In this document: positions 1 to 8,730 of the stretch, piece after piece
Layout: each line of letters opens with the position of its first letter
Numbering within the stretch: the first letter of the stretch is position 1
Made by a program: the position numbers and the translations under genes
Notes under the pieces: model-generated
The model's database searches: none
What the model saw: the letters and a program-made list of their open reading frames with translations, nothing else
Told to the model about the DNA's origin: nothing
Source: Anaerolineae bacterium
GTDB taxonomy: Bacteria; Chloroflexota; Anaerolineae; Aggregatilineales; UBA2796
Direction: 5' to 3'
Assembly (NCBI GenBank): GCA_019637615.1
Contig: JAHBVJ010000007.1
Span: forward strand, 124,001 to 188,000
DNA: 64,000 bases

Positions 1-681
1 TCCATCAGTTGGGTGAAAGACTGGTGGGCGCTGCAAGGCAACTTGCTGCCAGCGGCGATCCTGAGCGTCGGGTTTTGCGCATCGCGGTTCGCGCCACTGC
101 TATCGTGGGCAGGCGCGTCCGATCAGGATTACGCTGACTTCGGCGTGCCAGAGAACCAACGCGCTGAATTGGAAGCGTGGGCAAATGAGCGTTTCGATGT
201 GGATATAGGGTATCCGCACATCTTCTTTCAGCTATTGACGGCGCGCGAATATATCTCGCGCTTTGTGCAGAATCCGCAACAGTTACAGGTGTTGGGAATC
301 GGTGTACATGTCGATGATCTGGTGATGCTGCTTGAGGCTGAAGCGCTTAATCCAGCGACCACCGATCCATCCGGTGCGCACGTTGCGGGTTTTGCTGGCT
401 CTGGGTTCGCGCGAGCGGTTAGTCGTGGGGAACCGCCTACGCAAGGCGAGGTACTGGGCTTCGACGTGATTGCCTGTCGCTACCAGATCGATCACGCGTG
501 GCATTGTAACAGCCTTGCCAAAGATGGCTGGGAGCAGTTTCACTTCCGCCCCAACCAGTTTGGCTTGATCGATGACAAAACGAATGCGGATAAACTTGCC
601 GCTTATGCCAACGAGGAGCTAATTGAGGATAGCATCTGGTTGCCAGTATTGGTGAGCCGCCATCCGGTACAATCCGTGTAA
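1..681 (+). CDS. Hypothetical protein, 5' end outside the window
   Basis: The reading frame is open from the first base of the window, so the true start is probably upstream. A GTG at position 13 would give 222 residues but has no visible ribosome binding site. The visible part starts with a short hydrophobic stretch (LLPAAILSVGF) and continues as a soluble, acidic, tryptophan-rich protein. It carries Cys-His pairs (residues around CRYQIDHAWHC) but no motif that I can assign to a family. It ends 41 bp from the convergent CorA-type gene. Function unknown. Confidence 0.6.
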   Translation, partial: SISWVKDWWALQGNLLPAAILSVGFCASRFAPLLSWAGASDQDYADFGVPENQRAELEAWANERFDVDIGYPHIFFQLLTAREYISRFVQNPQQLQVLGIGVHVDDLVMLLEAEALNPATTDPSGAHVAGFAGSGFARAVSRGEPPTQGEVLGFDVIACRYQIDHAWHCNSLAKDGWEQFHFRPNQFGLIDDKTNADKLAAYANEELIEDSIWLPVLVSRHPVQSV

Positions 682-721
682 GCGGTCACCATCAACCCCG
701 ATCAACGCTGAGGAAGTTGCA

Positions 722-1717
722 CTACAGCCAGCCATGCCGCCGGAAATACACCCCCATGAACAATACCGAGGCGATCATCAGCACCATCACGCCGATAAAC
801 ATCGCGCCGCCGCTGATCGGCAACTGAAGCTGGTCGGTGGTAGTGGCAAAATTGAGCTGAAACAAGCCTGTGAAGAAGGTGAGCGGCAGGAAAATCATTG
901 AGAGGATCGTGAGCCGTCCCACCGTCTCGGAGAGCTTGTTAGCCTCACGGCTGTCGATCATGTCCAGCACGTTGCTGGCGAGGTCGCGTTGCGTATCGAC
1001 CACATCGTAGATGCGCAGCAGCCGCTCGTAGAGGTGCCGGAACAAGTCGCGGATCTCCGGATTCGCGGCGATGCGCTCCTCACCAACGGCATTCGAGAGC
1101 ACTTCACGCTGCGGGGCGACCATCTGACGCAGATTAATGAGCTGTTGCTTGATCGTGTAAATCGGCTTGCGTGATGACTCGTTGATTCCGTTTTGCAGCA
1201 GCACTTCTTCCTGTCGGTTCAGTTGATTACTGATCCGGTCAAGCTGCGGATAATAAGAGTCGATCACGTGTTGAATGGTCAGATACAAGAAATGGCTCGG
1301 CCCCGTTTTCCACGGGCCAACCGTCTGTGCCACGCGGTTATACGCTTCATCGACAGCGGTAGCGCGTTCTGGCCGAATCGTGATGAAATAATTCGCGCCG
1401 ATCAGGCAGTGAATTTCCATCCCACGGACTTTGTTCAATCGGATTTCTGGCTGAAACAGCGACAGAAACATGTATTTCGTCAGCACTTGCAATGCGGGGC
1501 GGCGGTCTTCGCGCAGGAGATCAGCGACGACCAACGGGTGCAGACCAAGCTGCTGTTCGAGCCAGCGAATTTCTTCTTCGGGAGCGTCCACCACATCGAT
1601 CCAGACGGTATCGCCGTTTTGAAGAGCGTGTTCCAACTTTTCTTGAGATAAGTTACGCCCCGGCATGAAATCGTCGTCGAGTACAGCGTCCTTGAAGGCT
1701 ACCAGCGAGCGCATCAT
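722..1717 (-). CDS. CorA-family divalent metal transporter with altered GMN motif
   Basis: This 331-residue protein has the CorA layout: a large soluble N-terminal domain (residues about 1-265) rich in helices, then two C-terminal membrane segments (about 270-290 and 303-325) and a basic tail (RRHGWL). Family members carry Mg2+, Co2+ or Zn2+ as pentamers in the inner membrane. The conserved LPLTF stretch opens the first membrane helix. The signature that should follow it, YGMN, reads FQLN here (LPLTFFTGLFQLNF). Two ATG codons lie in tandem at 1717 and 1714; a GAGG at 1721-1724 is better spaced for the second, so the real start may be three bases later. Ion specificity cannot be read from sequence, and with the altered signature transport itself is uncertain. 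Confidence 0.85.
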   Translation of the reverse strand: MMRSLVAFKDAVLDDDFMPGRNLSQEKLEHALQNGDTVWIDVVDAPEEEIRWLEQQLGLHPLVVADLLREDRRPALQVLTKYMFLSLFQPEIRLNKVRGMEIHCLIGANYFITIRPERATAVDEAYNRVAQTVGPWKTGPSHFLYLTIQHVIDSYYPQLDRISNQLNRQEEVLLQNGINESSRKPIYTIKQQLINLRQMVAPQREVLSNAVGEERIAANPEIRDLFRHLYERLLRIYDVVDTQRDLASNVLDMIDSREANKLSETVGRLTILSMIFLPLTFFTGLFQLNFATTTDQLQLPISGGAMFIGVMVLMIASVLFMGVYFRRHGWL

Positions 1718-1763
1718 AATCCTCTATCACCTTGTTGTCTGGAAGTCTCGTACACTACGAGAA

Positions 1764-1805
1764 AAAAGAGGAACCGGGCAGCTCACAATCTTAGGTGAGC
1801 TGCCC
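1764..1805 (-). terminator. Rho-independent terminator of the YtxH gene
   Basis: A perfect 11-bp stem (GGGCAGCTCAC, 1776-1786, with 1795-1805) and an 8-nt loop lie just past the stop of the YtxH gene on the minus strand. On that strand the hairpin is followed by TTCCTCTTTTTTCTC. Stem, loop and U-run are all present. Confidence 0.9.
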
Positions 1806-1832
1806 AGCTTAAGAAGGGAACCCGTATCAACT

Positions 1833-2111
1833 TTAGACGCCGACACGATCTTCAACGGTGCGGCGGATTTTCCCCACGCCGTCAAGAACGTTCTCTACTA
1901 CCTTGTTGCCCGTCGAGCGACTGTTGTCGAGGATGTGTTCCGCGCCATCAGCGATATGCTTGCGCGTCTCACGTCCTTCTTGAGGGGCAAACAGCAGCGC
2001 AAGTACCGTACCAATGCCTAGTCCGGTGATGAGAACCATCACAGCAAGGACGAGACGTTCGGTGTTGGCATAATGCTCTGCTTCTTTACTGTAATAAATA
2101 CGGTCACTCAT
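1833..2111 (-). CDS. YtxH-domain membrane-anchored protein
   Basis: The 92-residue protein has a short polar N-terminus, one membrane segment (about residues 20-41, with GLGIGTVLALLFAP) and a cytosolic helical tail rich in charged residues (GRETRKHIADGAEHI). The pattern of hydrophobic helix, then LLFAPQEGRETR, is typical of YtxH-domain proteins, which are small general-stress proteins in other bacteria. I chose the ATG at 2111 because GGGAGAAG lies 7 bases upstream; a longer frame would add 28 residues without support. It sits with a DUF4342-like and a CsbD-like gene on the same strand, which suggests a shared stress role. That role is inferred from family and context. Confidence 0.8.
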   Translation of the reverse strand: MSDRIYYSKEAEHYANTERLVLAVMVLITGLGIGTVLALLFAPQEGRETRKHIADGAEHILDNSRSTGNKVVENVLDGVGKIRRTVEDRVGV

Positions 2112-2354
2112 GAGCTGACTTCTCCCTTTGTGCCTCTTGAGAGGGGTTCTCTCAAGGTTTAAGTACAGAATAACTGACACTGTGTGCCAGATCATGGGGG
2201 ATCGAGGGGATCATGCGTTAGGAGATGGGTGGCATCTTTCAATAGGATAAGTGGCTGATGTCTGGATACGGTGACAGCCGTGCGTGGGATACACGCACCA
2301 GCTTGTCGATCCGTAATCAAGTTGCCAAAGGCAAGAGGGGGATTTCGATCCGTT

Positions 2355-2762
2355 TTACGATTCTAGGCGCGGTGCTTGCGACGCCCGACGCCGGTTGCGT
2401 TTGGGCGCGGCGGTGGTCTGTGCGTCGGCTTGTTCGTCCTCTGTAGCGGTTTCGACGGGTTCAATCGTGATGTAGAAGCGCCCGAACATGGTCAGAAGCG
2501 CGACGACCACGACCCAACGCAGCCGCATCATCATGGTGAGCAGCACACTGCCGATGATCACGCCGTTCAGTGGCACTTCCAGCACAACCGCGTCATCGAG
2601 GTTGCGGATCACGAGCTGGCGGCGCGAACTCTCATCGATCAGGCGCTCCACCACAGTTGCCACGCCCTGCCCCTGTTCGGTGACGGTGTGAAGGATGCTG
2701 TCCATCGTTGTCGCGGCGGGCGAAGACTCATAGCCATTTCCGTTATGAGAGGCAGTAGTCAT
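2355..2762 (-). CDS. DUF4342-like small membrane protein
   Basis: This 135-residue protein has a disordered N-terminus and a helix (residues about 30-50). A domain with the pattern RRQLVIRNLDDAVVLEVPL follows, leading into a hydrophobic stretch (about 75-100) and a charged tail rich in Glu, Ala and Arg. The order of helix, 'LVIRN..G..VLEVPL' strand and glycine/valine membrane segment resembles DUF4342 proteins. I chose the ATG at 2762, with AAGGA eight bases upstream; a TTG six codons earlier lacks a site. No enzymatic residue is visible. Likely a membrane-associated accessory protein of unknown role, placed between YtxH and CsbD genes. Confidence 0.65.
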   Translation of the reverse strand: MTTASHNGNGYESSPAATTMDSILHTVTEQGQGVATVVERLIDESSRRQLVIRNLDDAVVLEVPLNGVIIGSVLLTMMMRLRWVVVVALLTMFGRFYITIEPVETATEDEQADAQTTAAPKRNRRRASQAPRLES

Positions 2763-2810
2763 TTTCAGTATCCTTGTCAAAGCTAAGATGAACGTTGGCT
2801 AATACGAAGA

Positions 2811-2836
2811 CATCCCAGCAGTTGCCTGCTGAGATG
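2811..2836 (-). terminator. Hairpin downstream of the CsbD gene
   Basis: An 11-bp stem with one mismatch (CATCCCAGCAG pairing with CTGCTGAGATG, loop TTGC) lies about 45 bp past the CsbD stop on the minus strand. The minus strand continues TCTTCGTATT, so there is only a weak U-run. Terminator-like. Confidence 0.5.
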
Positions 2837-2879
2837 CCTTCTGACTGAACTAGCACTGTGACGAGGCAGACGCGTGGGG

Positions 2880-3104
2880 TTAGAACTTCAGGTTATCTGC
2901 CCACTCGTCTATTTGGCGGTTGGCTTCTTCCTTGGCGACGCCGTACGCTTGCTGGATCTTGCCAACGAGAATGTCGCGCTGGCCTTTGATCTGCTGAATA
3001 TCGTCATCAGTGAGCTTGCCCCACTGCTTGCGTACTTCACCGCGGAATTGTGTCCACGCGCCAGAAACTTTATCCCACACAGGGGCCGTATTCGTATTCG
3101 CCAT
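2880..3104 (-). CDS. CsbD-family stress protein
   Basis: This 74-residue soluble, charged protein matches the CsbD family in size and pattern: W.QFRGEVRKQWGKLTDDDIQQIKGQRDILVGKIQQAYG, then a second amphipathic helix. CsbD proteins are small hydrophilic proteins induced by general stress in Bacillus and other bacteria; their molecular role is not known. The start has a strong site, GGAGG, eight bases before the ATG. It is the first of three small minus-strand genes (CsbD, DUF4342-like, YtxH), each with its own spacing of 100-250 bp, so they may be separate transcripts with similar control. Confidence 0.85.
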   Translation of the reverse strand: MANTNTAPVWDKVSGAWTQFRGEVRKQWGKLTDDDIQQIKGQRDILVGKIQQAYGVAKEEANRQIDEWADNLKF

Positions 3105-3285
3105 GACTGTTTCCTCCAGTAAAATTACGTTTCAAAGGTTAGTGAATGCTTCCCTACGGGGGAATTGCATATCACTGCCTACATTCAATATTATGCGTGT
3201 GGGCGTCTCAATAAGTCCTAAAAGTTATTTGGGGTCTAGGCTTTGTACGGAAGGCAAGCGAGTAATGGCCTGTGACAAGGAGAGT

Positions 3286-3321
3286 CCGCAGCCTGCGACT
3301 CAGTTATCGAGCAGGCTGCGG
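3286..3321. terminator. Hairpin at the end of the phosphorelay operon
   Basis: A perfect 10-bp stem (CCGCAGCCTG, 3286-3295, with CAGGCTGCGG, 3312-3321) around a 16-nt loop lies just past the stop of the NarL-type regulator. There is no T-run on the minus strand, so termination here is plausible but not certain. Confidence 0.5.
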
Positions 3322-3330
3322 TTAGTGGCT

Positions 3331-3963
3331 TTAGACGATCTTGCTTTCGACAGCCAGCGCGACGGCTTGCGTGCGGCTGGTCGTGCCGAGTTTATCGAGG
3401 ATGCTGCTGACGTGATTCTTGACCGTTGAACTGCTGATCACCAGCTTTTCCCCGATCTCACGGTTATTCAGCCCTTCGACCATCAGCATCAAGACTTCGC
3501 GTTCGCGCTCGGTCAGGTCATGCCCCGGCGCGGGTGGCCGTGTCGCCACGCTGATCAACGACTGTGCTGCTTCAGGCGCTAAGGTGCCTTGCCCACGCCG
3601 CGCCCGCCGCACCGCCTCGGCAACCTCATCGACGGTAGCGTTCTTGAACAGGTAGCCTATCGCGCCCGCCTTGAGCGCCCGCTGCACGTTGTCGTCATCA
3701 TCAAAGCTCGTCAGCGCCACGATCTGAATATCAGGATAGCGCTCCTTGATCATGCCCGTCGCCGTCACGCCATCCATGTTGGGCATGATCATATCCATCA
3801 GCACCACATGCGGCTGCGTGCGCTGGCACAAATCCAGTGCTTGCCGCGCATCCCCCAGATCGCCCACCACCGTAATATCGGCAAAATTATCAAACAGTGC
3901 GACAAGCCCTTTCCGCACGATACTGTGATCGTCAATAATCAAGACGCGAATTATCTCGTCCAC
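3331..3963 (-). CDS. NarL/FixJ-family response regulator
   Basis: This 210-residue transcription regulator has an N-terminal receiver and a C-terminal LuxR-type helix-turn-helix. The receiver has the acidic pair in LIIDDH, the phospho-acceptor Asp in LMDMIMPNMDG and the conserved Lys in FKNA. The DNA-binding domain has LTEREREVLMLMVEGLNNREIGEKLVIS and STVKNHVSSILDKLG. I chose the GTG at 3963 because AGGAG lies eight bases upstream; a TTG ten codons earlier lies before that site. It starts 11 bp after the hybrid kinase, whose HisKA_3 type usually pairs with NarL regulators, so it is the likely output of this operon. Target genes cannot be seen. Confidence 0.92.
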   Translation of the reverse strand: MDEIIRVLIIDDHSIVRKGLVALFDNFADITVVGDLGDARQALDLCQRTQPHVVLMDMIMPNMDGVTATGMIKERYPDIQIVALTSFDDDDNVQRALKAGAIGYLFKNATVDEVAEAVRRARRGQGTLAPEAAQSLISVATRPPAPGHDLTEREREVLMLMVEGLNNREIGEKLVISSSTVKNHVSSILDKLGTTSRTQAVALAVESKIV

Positions 3964-3974
3964 GCGTGTTACTC

Positions 3975-5891
3975 CTATGTGACTACTTGCCAACGGATGC
4001 TAACTTGGGTGCCCTGCTGCACGACACTCTCGATCCGCAGATCAGCGCCGATCGCTTCAGCACGTTCCGCCATGATGCCGAGGCCGAGGCTGGAGGCGGC
4101 GACATCATCTTGTTCGAAGCCTTGCCCGTTATCAATGATCTGGATCGACACGACGCCATTCTGTCCCGTCATCACAATATCGACTTGAGTCGCCGTCGAG
4201 TGTTTGGCGACGTTGTTCAGGGCTTCTTGTACGATGCGGTACATGCCGATCTTAACATCGGAGGGCAGCGGCGGCAGCTCACCCAGATGCAGATTCACGG
4301 GCAGCGAATTACGCCCGCGCATCACCTGTGCCAATAATTCCACCAGATTTGTCAGCGTCATCTGGTCGAGCGCTTTAGGCCGCAGTTCCAGCAGCAGCAC
4401 GCGCATCTCCGCCAACGCCGATTTCGTTAGTTTGAGAACATCTTCCAGCAGCCCATGTACCTTGGTCGAGTCCTTGTCCCACTGCTTGAGCGCGGATTCC
4501 GCCATCACGCTGCTGGTGAACAACGTCTGACTAACGGAGTCGTGCAGGTCGCGCGCCAATCGTTGGCGTTCTTGGAGCGCGGCAAAGTGGCGTGACTCGC
4601 GGTGAATTCTGGCGTTGTGGATGGCGATGGCGGCCTGTTCGGAGAACGTCTGCAAGCGGTCGGCATCCACTTCGTTATATTGGTTGAAGTGAACGCTGTA
4701 GATATTGAAAAAACCCACGATCTGGTTCTGGAAGCTGATCGGCGTGCCCAGATACGAACCGAACGTATTCAGATCGGGGTCATTCACCCAGTAGCGATCA
4801 TCGAGAATGTTGTTGCTCAATAGATAGGTATGGGTGGCTTCCATCTGCGCGAGGAATGGCAGCTCGGTAATCGGCACGGGGCGGTCAGGATCGTAGTCGT
4901 GCGATCCTAGCCCGTAATAACGCGCCACGTAGACGTTGGTGTCTTCCAGCAGCACGACTTCCGCTCGATTGTAGACCACCACGCGCTCAAGGTTTTCCAG
5001 AATCCGATCCAGCACTTCCTCGAAGTTGAGCGTACTGGTCAACGAGGCCGCTGCGTCGCGCAGCGCTTCCGCCAGCACGCGTTGATCATGTTCCGCCAGT
5101 TCGGCTTGCTTGCGGGCGGTGATGTCGGCGTAGTGCTCGATGCGCCCATTCGCGTAGATGCCCGCGCTGATCGGCTGACTCCAGTATTCCAGCCAGCGGG
5201 AGGCGCGGATGTCATCATCCGGCATCACCAGACACTCGAAATGGCTGGTGAAATCGCGCGCGTCATAGGCGCGGAAGATTTCGCGCTCATAACCATCCGG
5301 GTCTTGGAAGACGCATTTCAATTTCTCCCGCACCATCACCCGCTTATCCTGACCAAGCAGTTCCTCACGGCTCAGGCCGAAAAATGTCAACAGTGCTTCG
5401 TTCACCCACACGATCTTGAAATTAGCGTCCAGAATCGCGACTCCAACATTGGTCGTGTTGAAGACATCATCGATCAGCGACCGATATTCTTCCTGACTTT
5501 GCCGCAGCGCTTGTTCCCCACGGAAGCGCTCAATCGCGTAGCGCAGCGAACGCCGCAGCAAGATGCTGTCCACCGATCCCTTGACGAGGTAGTCTTGTGC
5601 GCCATTCTGCACGGCCTGAATGCCGACCGTTTCGTCATCGAGTCCCGTCAGCACCACGATCGGGATGTGCGACGTATGCTCGCGCAGCTTCTGAATCGTC
5701 CCCAACCCGTAGCTATCCGGCAGCGACAGATCGAGCAGCACAATATCCGGCGGATCAGCCGTAATCATGGCTAACCCGTCCTTCAACATCGTGCATTTTT
5801 CTAGCACGATTTCCGAGGCGTCTCCATTCATGATCAATTCATGGATCAGCCGCGCGTCGCCCGGATTATCTTCGATGAGCAGGATGTGCAT
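3975..5891 (-). CDS. Hybrid histidine kinase: receiver-PAS-GAF-HisKA_3-HATPase
   Basis: The protein (about 638 residues) is soluble, with no membrane segment. In order it has a receiver (residues 1-120; LLIEDNPGDARL, Asp in IVLLDLSLPDS, Lys in LVKGS), a PAS domain (about 140-260), and a GAF domain (about 285-430). A HisKA_3 domain follows with the phospho-acceptor His in ERQRLARDLHDSVSQTLF, then a HATPase with N box (YRIVQEALNNVAKHS) and G boxes (DNGQGF, LGLGIMAERA). An N-terminal receiver means it can itself be phosphorylated, probably by the kinase upstream. I chose the ATG at 5891, where the receiver fold begins; an ATG at 5936 would add 15 residues and overlap the upstream gene. Operonic with the regulators on both sides. 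Confidence 0.9.
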   Translation of the reverse strand: MHILLIEDNPGDARLIHELIMNGDASEIVLEKCTMLKDGLAMITADPPDIVLLDLSLPDSYGLGTIQKLREHTSHIPIVVLTGLDDETVGIQAVQNGAQDYLVKGSVDSILLRRSLRYAIERFRGEQALRQSQEEYRSLIDDVFNTTNVGVAILDANFKIVWVNEALLTFFGLSREELLGQDKRVMVREKLKCVFQDPDGYEREIFRAYDARDFTSHFECLVMPDDDIRASRWLEYWSQPISAGIYANGRIEHYADITARKQAELAEHDQRVLAEALRDAAASLTSTLNFEEVLDRILENLERVVVYNRAEVVLLEDTNVYVARYYGLGSHDYDPDRPVPITELPFLAQMEATHTYLLSNNILDDRYWVNDPDLNTFGSYLGTPISFQNQIVGFFNIYSVHFNQYNEVDADRLQTFSEQAAIAIHNARIHRESRHFAALQERQRLARDLHDSVSQTLFTSSVMAESALKQWDKDSTKVHGLLEDVLKLTKSALAEMRVLLLELRPKALDQMTLTNLVELLAQVMRGRNSLPVNLHLGELPPLPSDVKIGMYRIVQEALNNVAKHSTATQVDIVMTGQNGVVSIQIIDNGQGFEQDDVAASSLGLGIMAERAEAIGADLRIESVVQQGTQVSIRWQVVT

Positions 5892-5919
5892 CGATCTGCC
5901 TATCAGCTTGGAGATGAGC

Positions 5920-6363
5920 TTACCGGTCATTGGCATGTGGGAGCTTTACGATCACAAACCAGAAGATTTCTATCTGCTGGACGATCTTGAGAAATTGGTG
6001 CATATCCACCGGCTTGGTCACGTAACAATTCGCGTGTAGGTTGTAGCTGCGCAGAATATCCTCCTCGCTTTCCGAAGTGGTCAGGATCACGACGGGGATG
6101 TTTTTGAGGTCGTCGTCGTCCTTGATTTCCGCTAACACTTCCAAACCGCTTTTGCGTGGCAGGTTCAGATCGAGCAGGATCAGGTCGGGTTTAGAGACAT
6201 CCGCGAACTTGCCCTCTTGCCGCAGGAAGGCAAGCACCTCCACCCCGTCGCGCGCCACACTAAGCTCGACTTGAAGTTTGCTGGTTTTCAATGCTTCCTG
6301 CGTAAGCCGAATATCGCCCGGATTATCTTCGACCAACAGGATATGGAATGGGTTGACTATCAC
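5920..6363 (-). CDS. Single-domain response regulator, Rcp1-like
   Basis: The protein is a stand-alone receiver of 147 residues. It has the acidic pocket LLVEDNPGD, phospho-acceptor Asp in [13 protein letters not shown], Thr in [10 protein letters not shown] and Lys in VTKPVD. The form LxVEDNPGDxRLxxEALK, with 'DLNLPRxxGxEVLxxIKxDxxLKxIPVVxLTTS', is typical of Rcp1-type receivers, which partner phytochrome-class histidine kinases. The GTG start overlaps the TGA of the upstream kinase (GTGA), with GGAG six bases upstream, so the two are translationally coupled. That kinase has the matching [10 protein letters not shown] box. With no output domain it probably relays phosphate to the next kinase or diffuses to another target. 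Confidence 0.92.
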   Translation of the reverse strand: MIVNPFHILLVEDNPGDIRLTQEALKTSKLQVELSVARDGVEVLAFLRQEGKFADVSKPDLILLDLNLPRKSGLEVLAEIKDDDDLKNIPVVILTTSESEEDILRSYNLHANCYVTKPVDMHQFLKIVQQIEIFWFVIVKLPHANDR

Positions 6364-8267
6364 TTCAAGCTCCTACGTGTTCGTTTAGGGATGGTGAAAT
6401 AGAAACATGATCCGTGACCAAGTTCCGATTCCGCCCAAATTTGACCATTATGGCGTTCAACGATTTTTTTGCAGATGGCGAGTCCGATGCCCGTACCTTC
6501 GTACTTCTCACGATTATGCAACCGCTGAAAAATGACAAAAATACGTTCGAGAGAGTCAGATTCTATACCGATCCCGTTGTCCCGCACAATAAATTGCCAT
6601 TTTCCGGGCTTATCTTCCGCGCTGATGTGAATTTTCGGCGCAAGATCGCCGCGAAACTTGATCGCGTTGCCAAGTAGGTTCTGAAAAAGCTGCACGATCT
6701 GATACTCGTCCGCGACAATAGTCGGCAATGTGTCCATCGTGATCTCGGCCTTACTATCCGCGACGCTCAGTTCAAGGTTTTTCAGTGCCTGCCTCAAGGC
6801 TTTTTGACTATCGACCATCGTGAATTCACGGCCTTTGGTTTCTACGTGGGAATAGGCCAACAGATCATTGATCAGATGCTTCATGCGTTTTGCGCCGTCA
6901 ACCGCGTAGCCGATGAATTCTTTGCCATCCGGATCGAGCTTGTCTTTGTAACGCTGCTCGATCAACTGCAAATAACTGGCGACCATGCGCAGCGGCTCCT
7001 GAAGGTCGTGAGACGCCACATAAGCGAATTGCCGCAGTTCCTCGTTCGAACGTTTCAAGTCTTGTGCATAGCGCGATAGTTCATCTTCGGCCTGTTTGCG
7101 CGCAGTCACATCCATCGTGACGCCATAGACGGCGGTCGGGTTGCCTTGCTCATCGCGCACGATACTGGTGTACGACTCCACATCCACGACGCGCCCATCT
7201 TTGCCGATCCAACGATATTGCACCATCCCGCCACTTTTACTCGTATAGACGGCGCTCGCTTCCGTCACCGCCCGCTGCCGATCTTCCGGATACACGATCT
7301 CTCGCCAGATGCGGGGATCAGCAATGGTTTCTGCGGGCGTATAGCCCATCATTTTCTCGATATACGGGCTGACAAACGACACGGTCTGATCGACGGCTGG
7401 ATGACCTTTGGCTTCCCAGATGACGCCCGGCACATTCGACAAGATAGCCGCCAGACGCTGATTTTGTTCCGCCACGAGCGCCGATAATTGCGCCATTTGC
7501 CGTTCTTTGAGCTTCTCCGCCGTCACGTCACGCACGATATTGATGGCGTAGCGCACGTTCCCGGCGTTGTCGAAGACGGGCGCGGCCTGATGACTGATCC
7601 AGCGCTCGATCTGCGCCTGCGTATTGCGAAACAGGTAAACGCGTCCGGCGATGCTGCGGTTTGCGAATACGATGCGCTGCGGCAGGGCGTCGAGAGGGAT
7701 GTTATTGCCCTGCTCATCCTCGCAAATATAGCGCCCGCGCATCTCCTCGATAGGCGTATTAAACGCGTCATCCACCGATTTGAGGCCGAATAACTGGACA
7801 GCCGCGTCGTTGATGAAAATGGTCTGTCCTTGCTGCGATTGCACAGTAATAGCGTCCGGAGCGTTCTTTAGGAAGGTATCGAGCAGGCGCATTGAATCGC
7901 GCATGGCAGTTTCCGCCCGCAGGGTACGTTCTTGCAGCCAACACACCGCGAAGCCTAACGCCGCTTGCGTCAGGATCAAGATCGCGCCGTTCGGGTACAG
8001 TGGGGTTGGACGAAATGCGAATAGGTAATACATCAACGCCAGCAGATACGTCCCCAACGTGACGATACCGGGCCAGAAGCCTCCATAAGCCGCGCTGATC
8101 ACTGTTCCAAACAGCCCGATCAACCACAATACGCCGCGTGGCCCTCCCCATAGATCGGATAGGATGAGGAGCGCGGGGATACAGATCAGTAGGGCAACCC
8201 AATATGGTCGTGGACGCCGTGTCTTGCTCGGAATTATAGAGGGATACGTGAGTGAGCTTCCAAACAT
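6360..8267 (-). CDS. Membrane PAS-PAS sensor histidine kinase
   Basis: This 635-residue kinase starts with a four-helix membrane region (residues about 20-110) resembling the DUF4118/KdpD-type sensor module, short of periplasmic loops. Two PAS domains follow (about 128-250 and 270-395; the second ends [16 protein letters not shown]). Then come HisKA with the phospho-acceptor His in [20 protein letters not shown] and HATPase with [17 protein letters not shown] and [19 protein letters not shown]. The DLQEPLR form is that of phytochrome-class kinases, but no chromophore domain is present. It leads a four-gene minus-strand operon and presumably feeds the Rcp1-like receiver that overlaps it. The stimulus is unknown; PAS domains may bind a small ligand or heme. 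Confidence 0.9.
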   Translation of the reverse strand: MFGSSLTYPSIIPSKTRRPRPYWVALLICIPALLILSDLWGGPRGVLWLIGLFGTVISAAYGGFWPGIVTLGTYLLALMYYLFAFRPTPLYPNGAILILTQAALGFAVCWLQERTLRAETAMRDSMRLLDTFLKNAPDAITVQSQQGQTIFINDAAVQLFGLKSVDDAFNTPIEEMRGRYICEDEQGNNIPLDALPQRIVFANRSIAGRVYLFRNTQAQIERWISHQAAPVFDNAGNVRYAINIVRDVTAEKLKERQMAQLSALVAEQNQRLAAILSNVPGVIWEAKGHPAVDQTVSFVSPYIEKMMGYTPAETIADPRIWREIVYPEDRQRAVTEASAVYTSKSGGMVQYRWIGKDGRVVDVESYTSIVRDEQGNPTAVYGVTMDVTARKQAEDELSRYAQDLKRSNEELRQFAYVASHDLQEPLRMVASYLQLIEQRYKDKLDPDGKEFIGYAVDGAKRMKHLINDLLAYSHVETKGREFTMVDSQKALRQALKNLELSVADSKAEITMDTLPTIVADEYQIVQLFQNLLGNAIKFRGDLAPKIHISAEDKPGKWQFIVRDNGIGIESDSLERIFVIFQRLHNREKYEGTGIGLAICKKIVERHNGQIWAESELGHGSCFYFTIPKRTRRSLK

Positions 8268-8730
8268 GGTTAAGAACCTAAATCGTGCTTCACATAGCCA
8301 TTATAGGTGCTGGAAGCCCACATGCAACCGGGTTGAACGTTCATCGCGATGTCGATCTGGATGCCTTTATTGATGATGCTCTGGTAACGGTTTCAAGACC
8401 AGATGGAATAGATATACATATTCCATGAGTAGACTTTAGTCGAAGGCGAGGGGTAACACATCCACTAAGTGCTTATCCTAAGATAGGATACCTGTCCTAT
8501 TTGTACCGCTCCTACGCACTGAGGCGCACAACCCCGACAACCTTGGCAAGCCGTCCTCCCATCTCTGTAATACCAAATGATCACCCACTTGTCCCATATG
8601 AAGATAAACCCGATAGGCGTTCACCGGAAGTCCAGATAAATCTACTATGGGTGTCATCAACGTCCTGTTTACACCATATCAGCAATCTAGTCTTCTCGTC
8701 ATAGGAAGAAGTCTTGCACGGGAGAATGTA
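8268..8730. promoter_or_regulatory. Divergent intergenic region with two inverted repeats
   Basis: This 463-bp gap separates the divergently transcribed kinase operon and the OmpR-type regulator, so it must hold promoters for both. Two inverted repeats stand out: ATGGAATA-8 nt-TATTCCAT (8403-8426) and TATCCTA-AGA-TAGGATA (8474-8490). Both are AT-rich, have short arms and are not followed by T-runs, so operator use is more likely than termination. I see no convincing gene in the gap. Confidence 0.45.
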
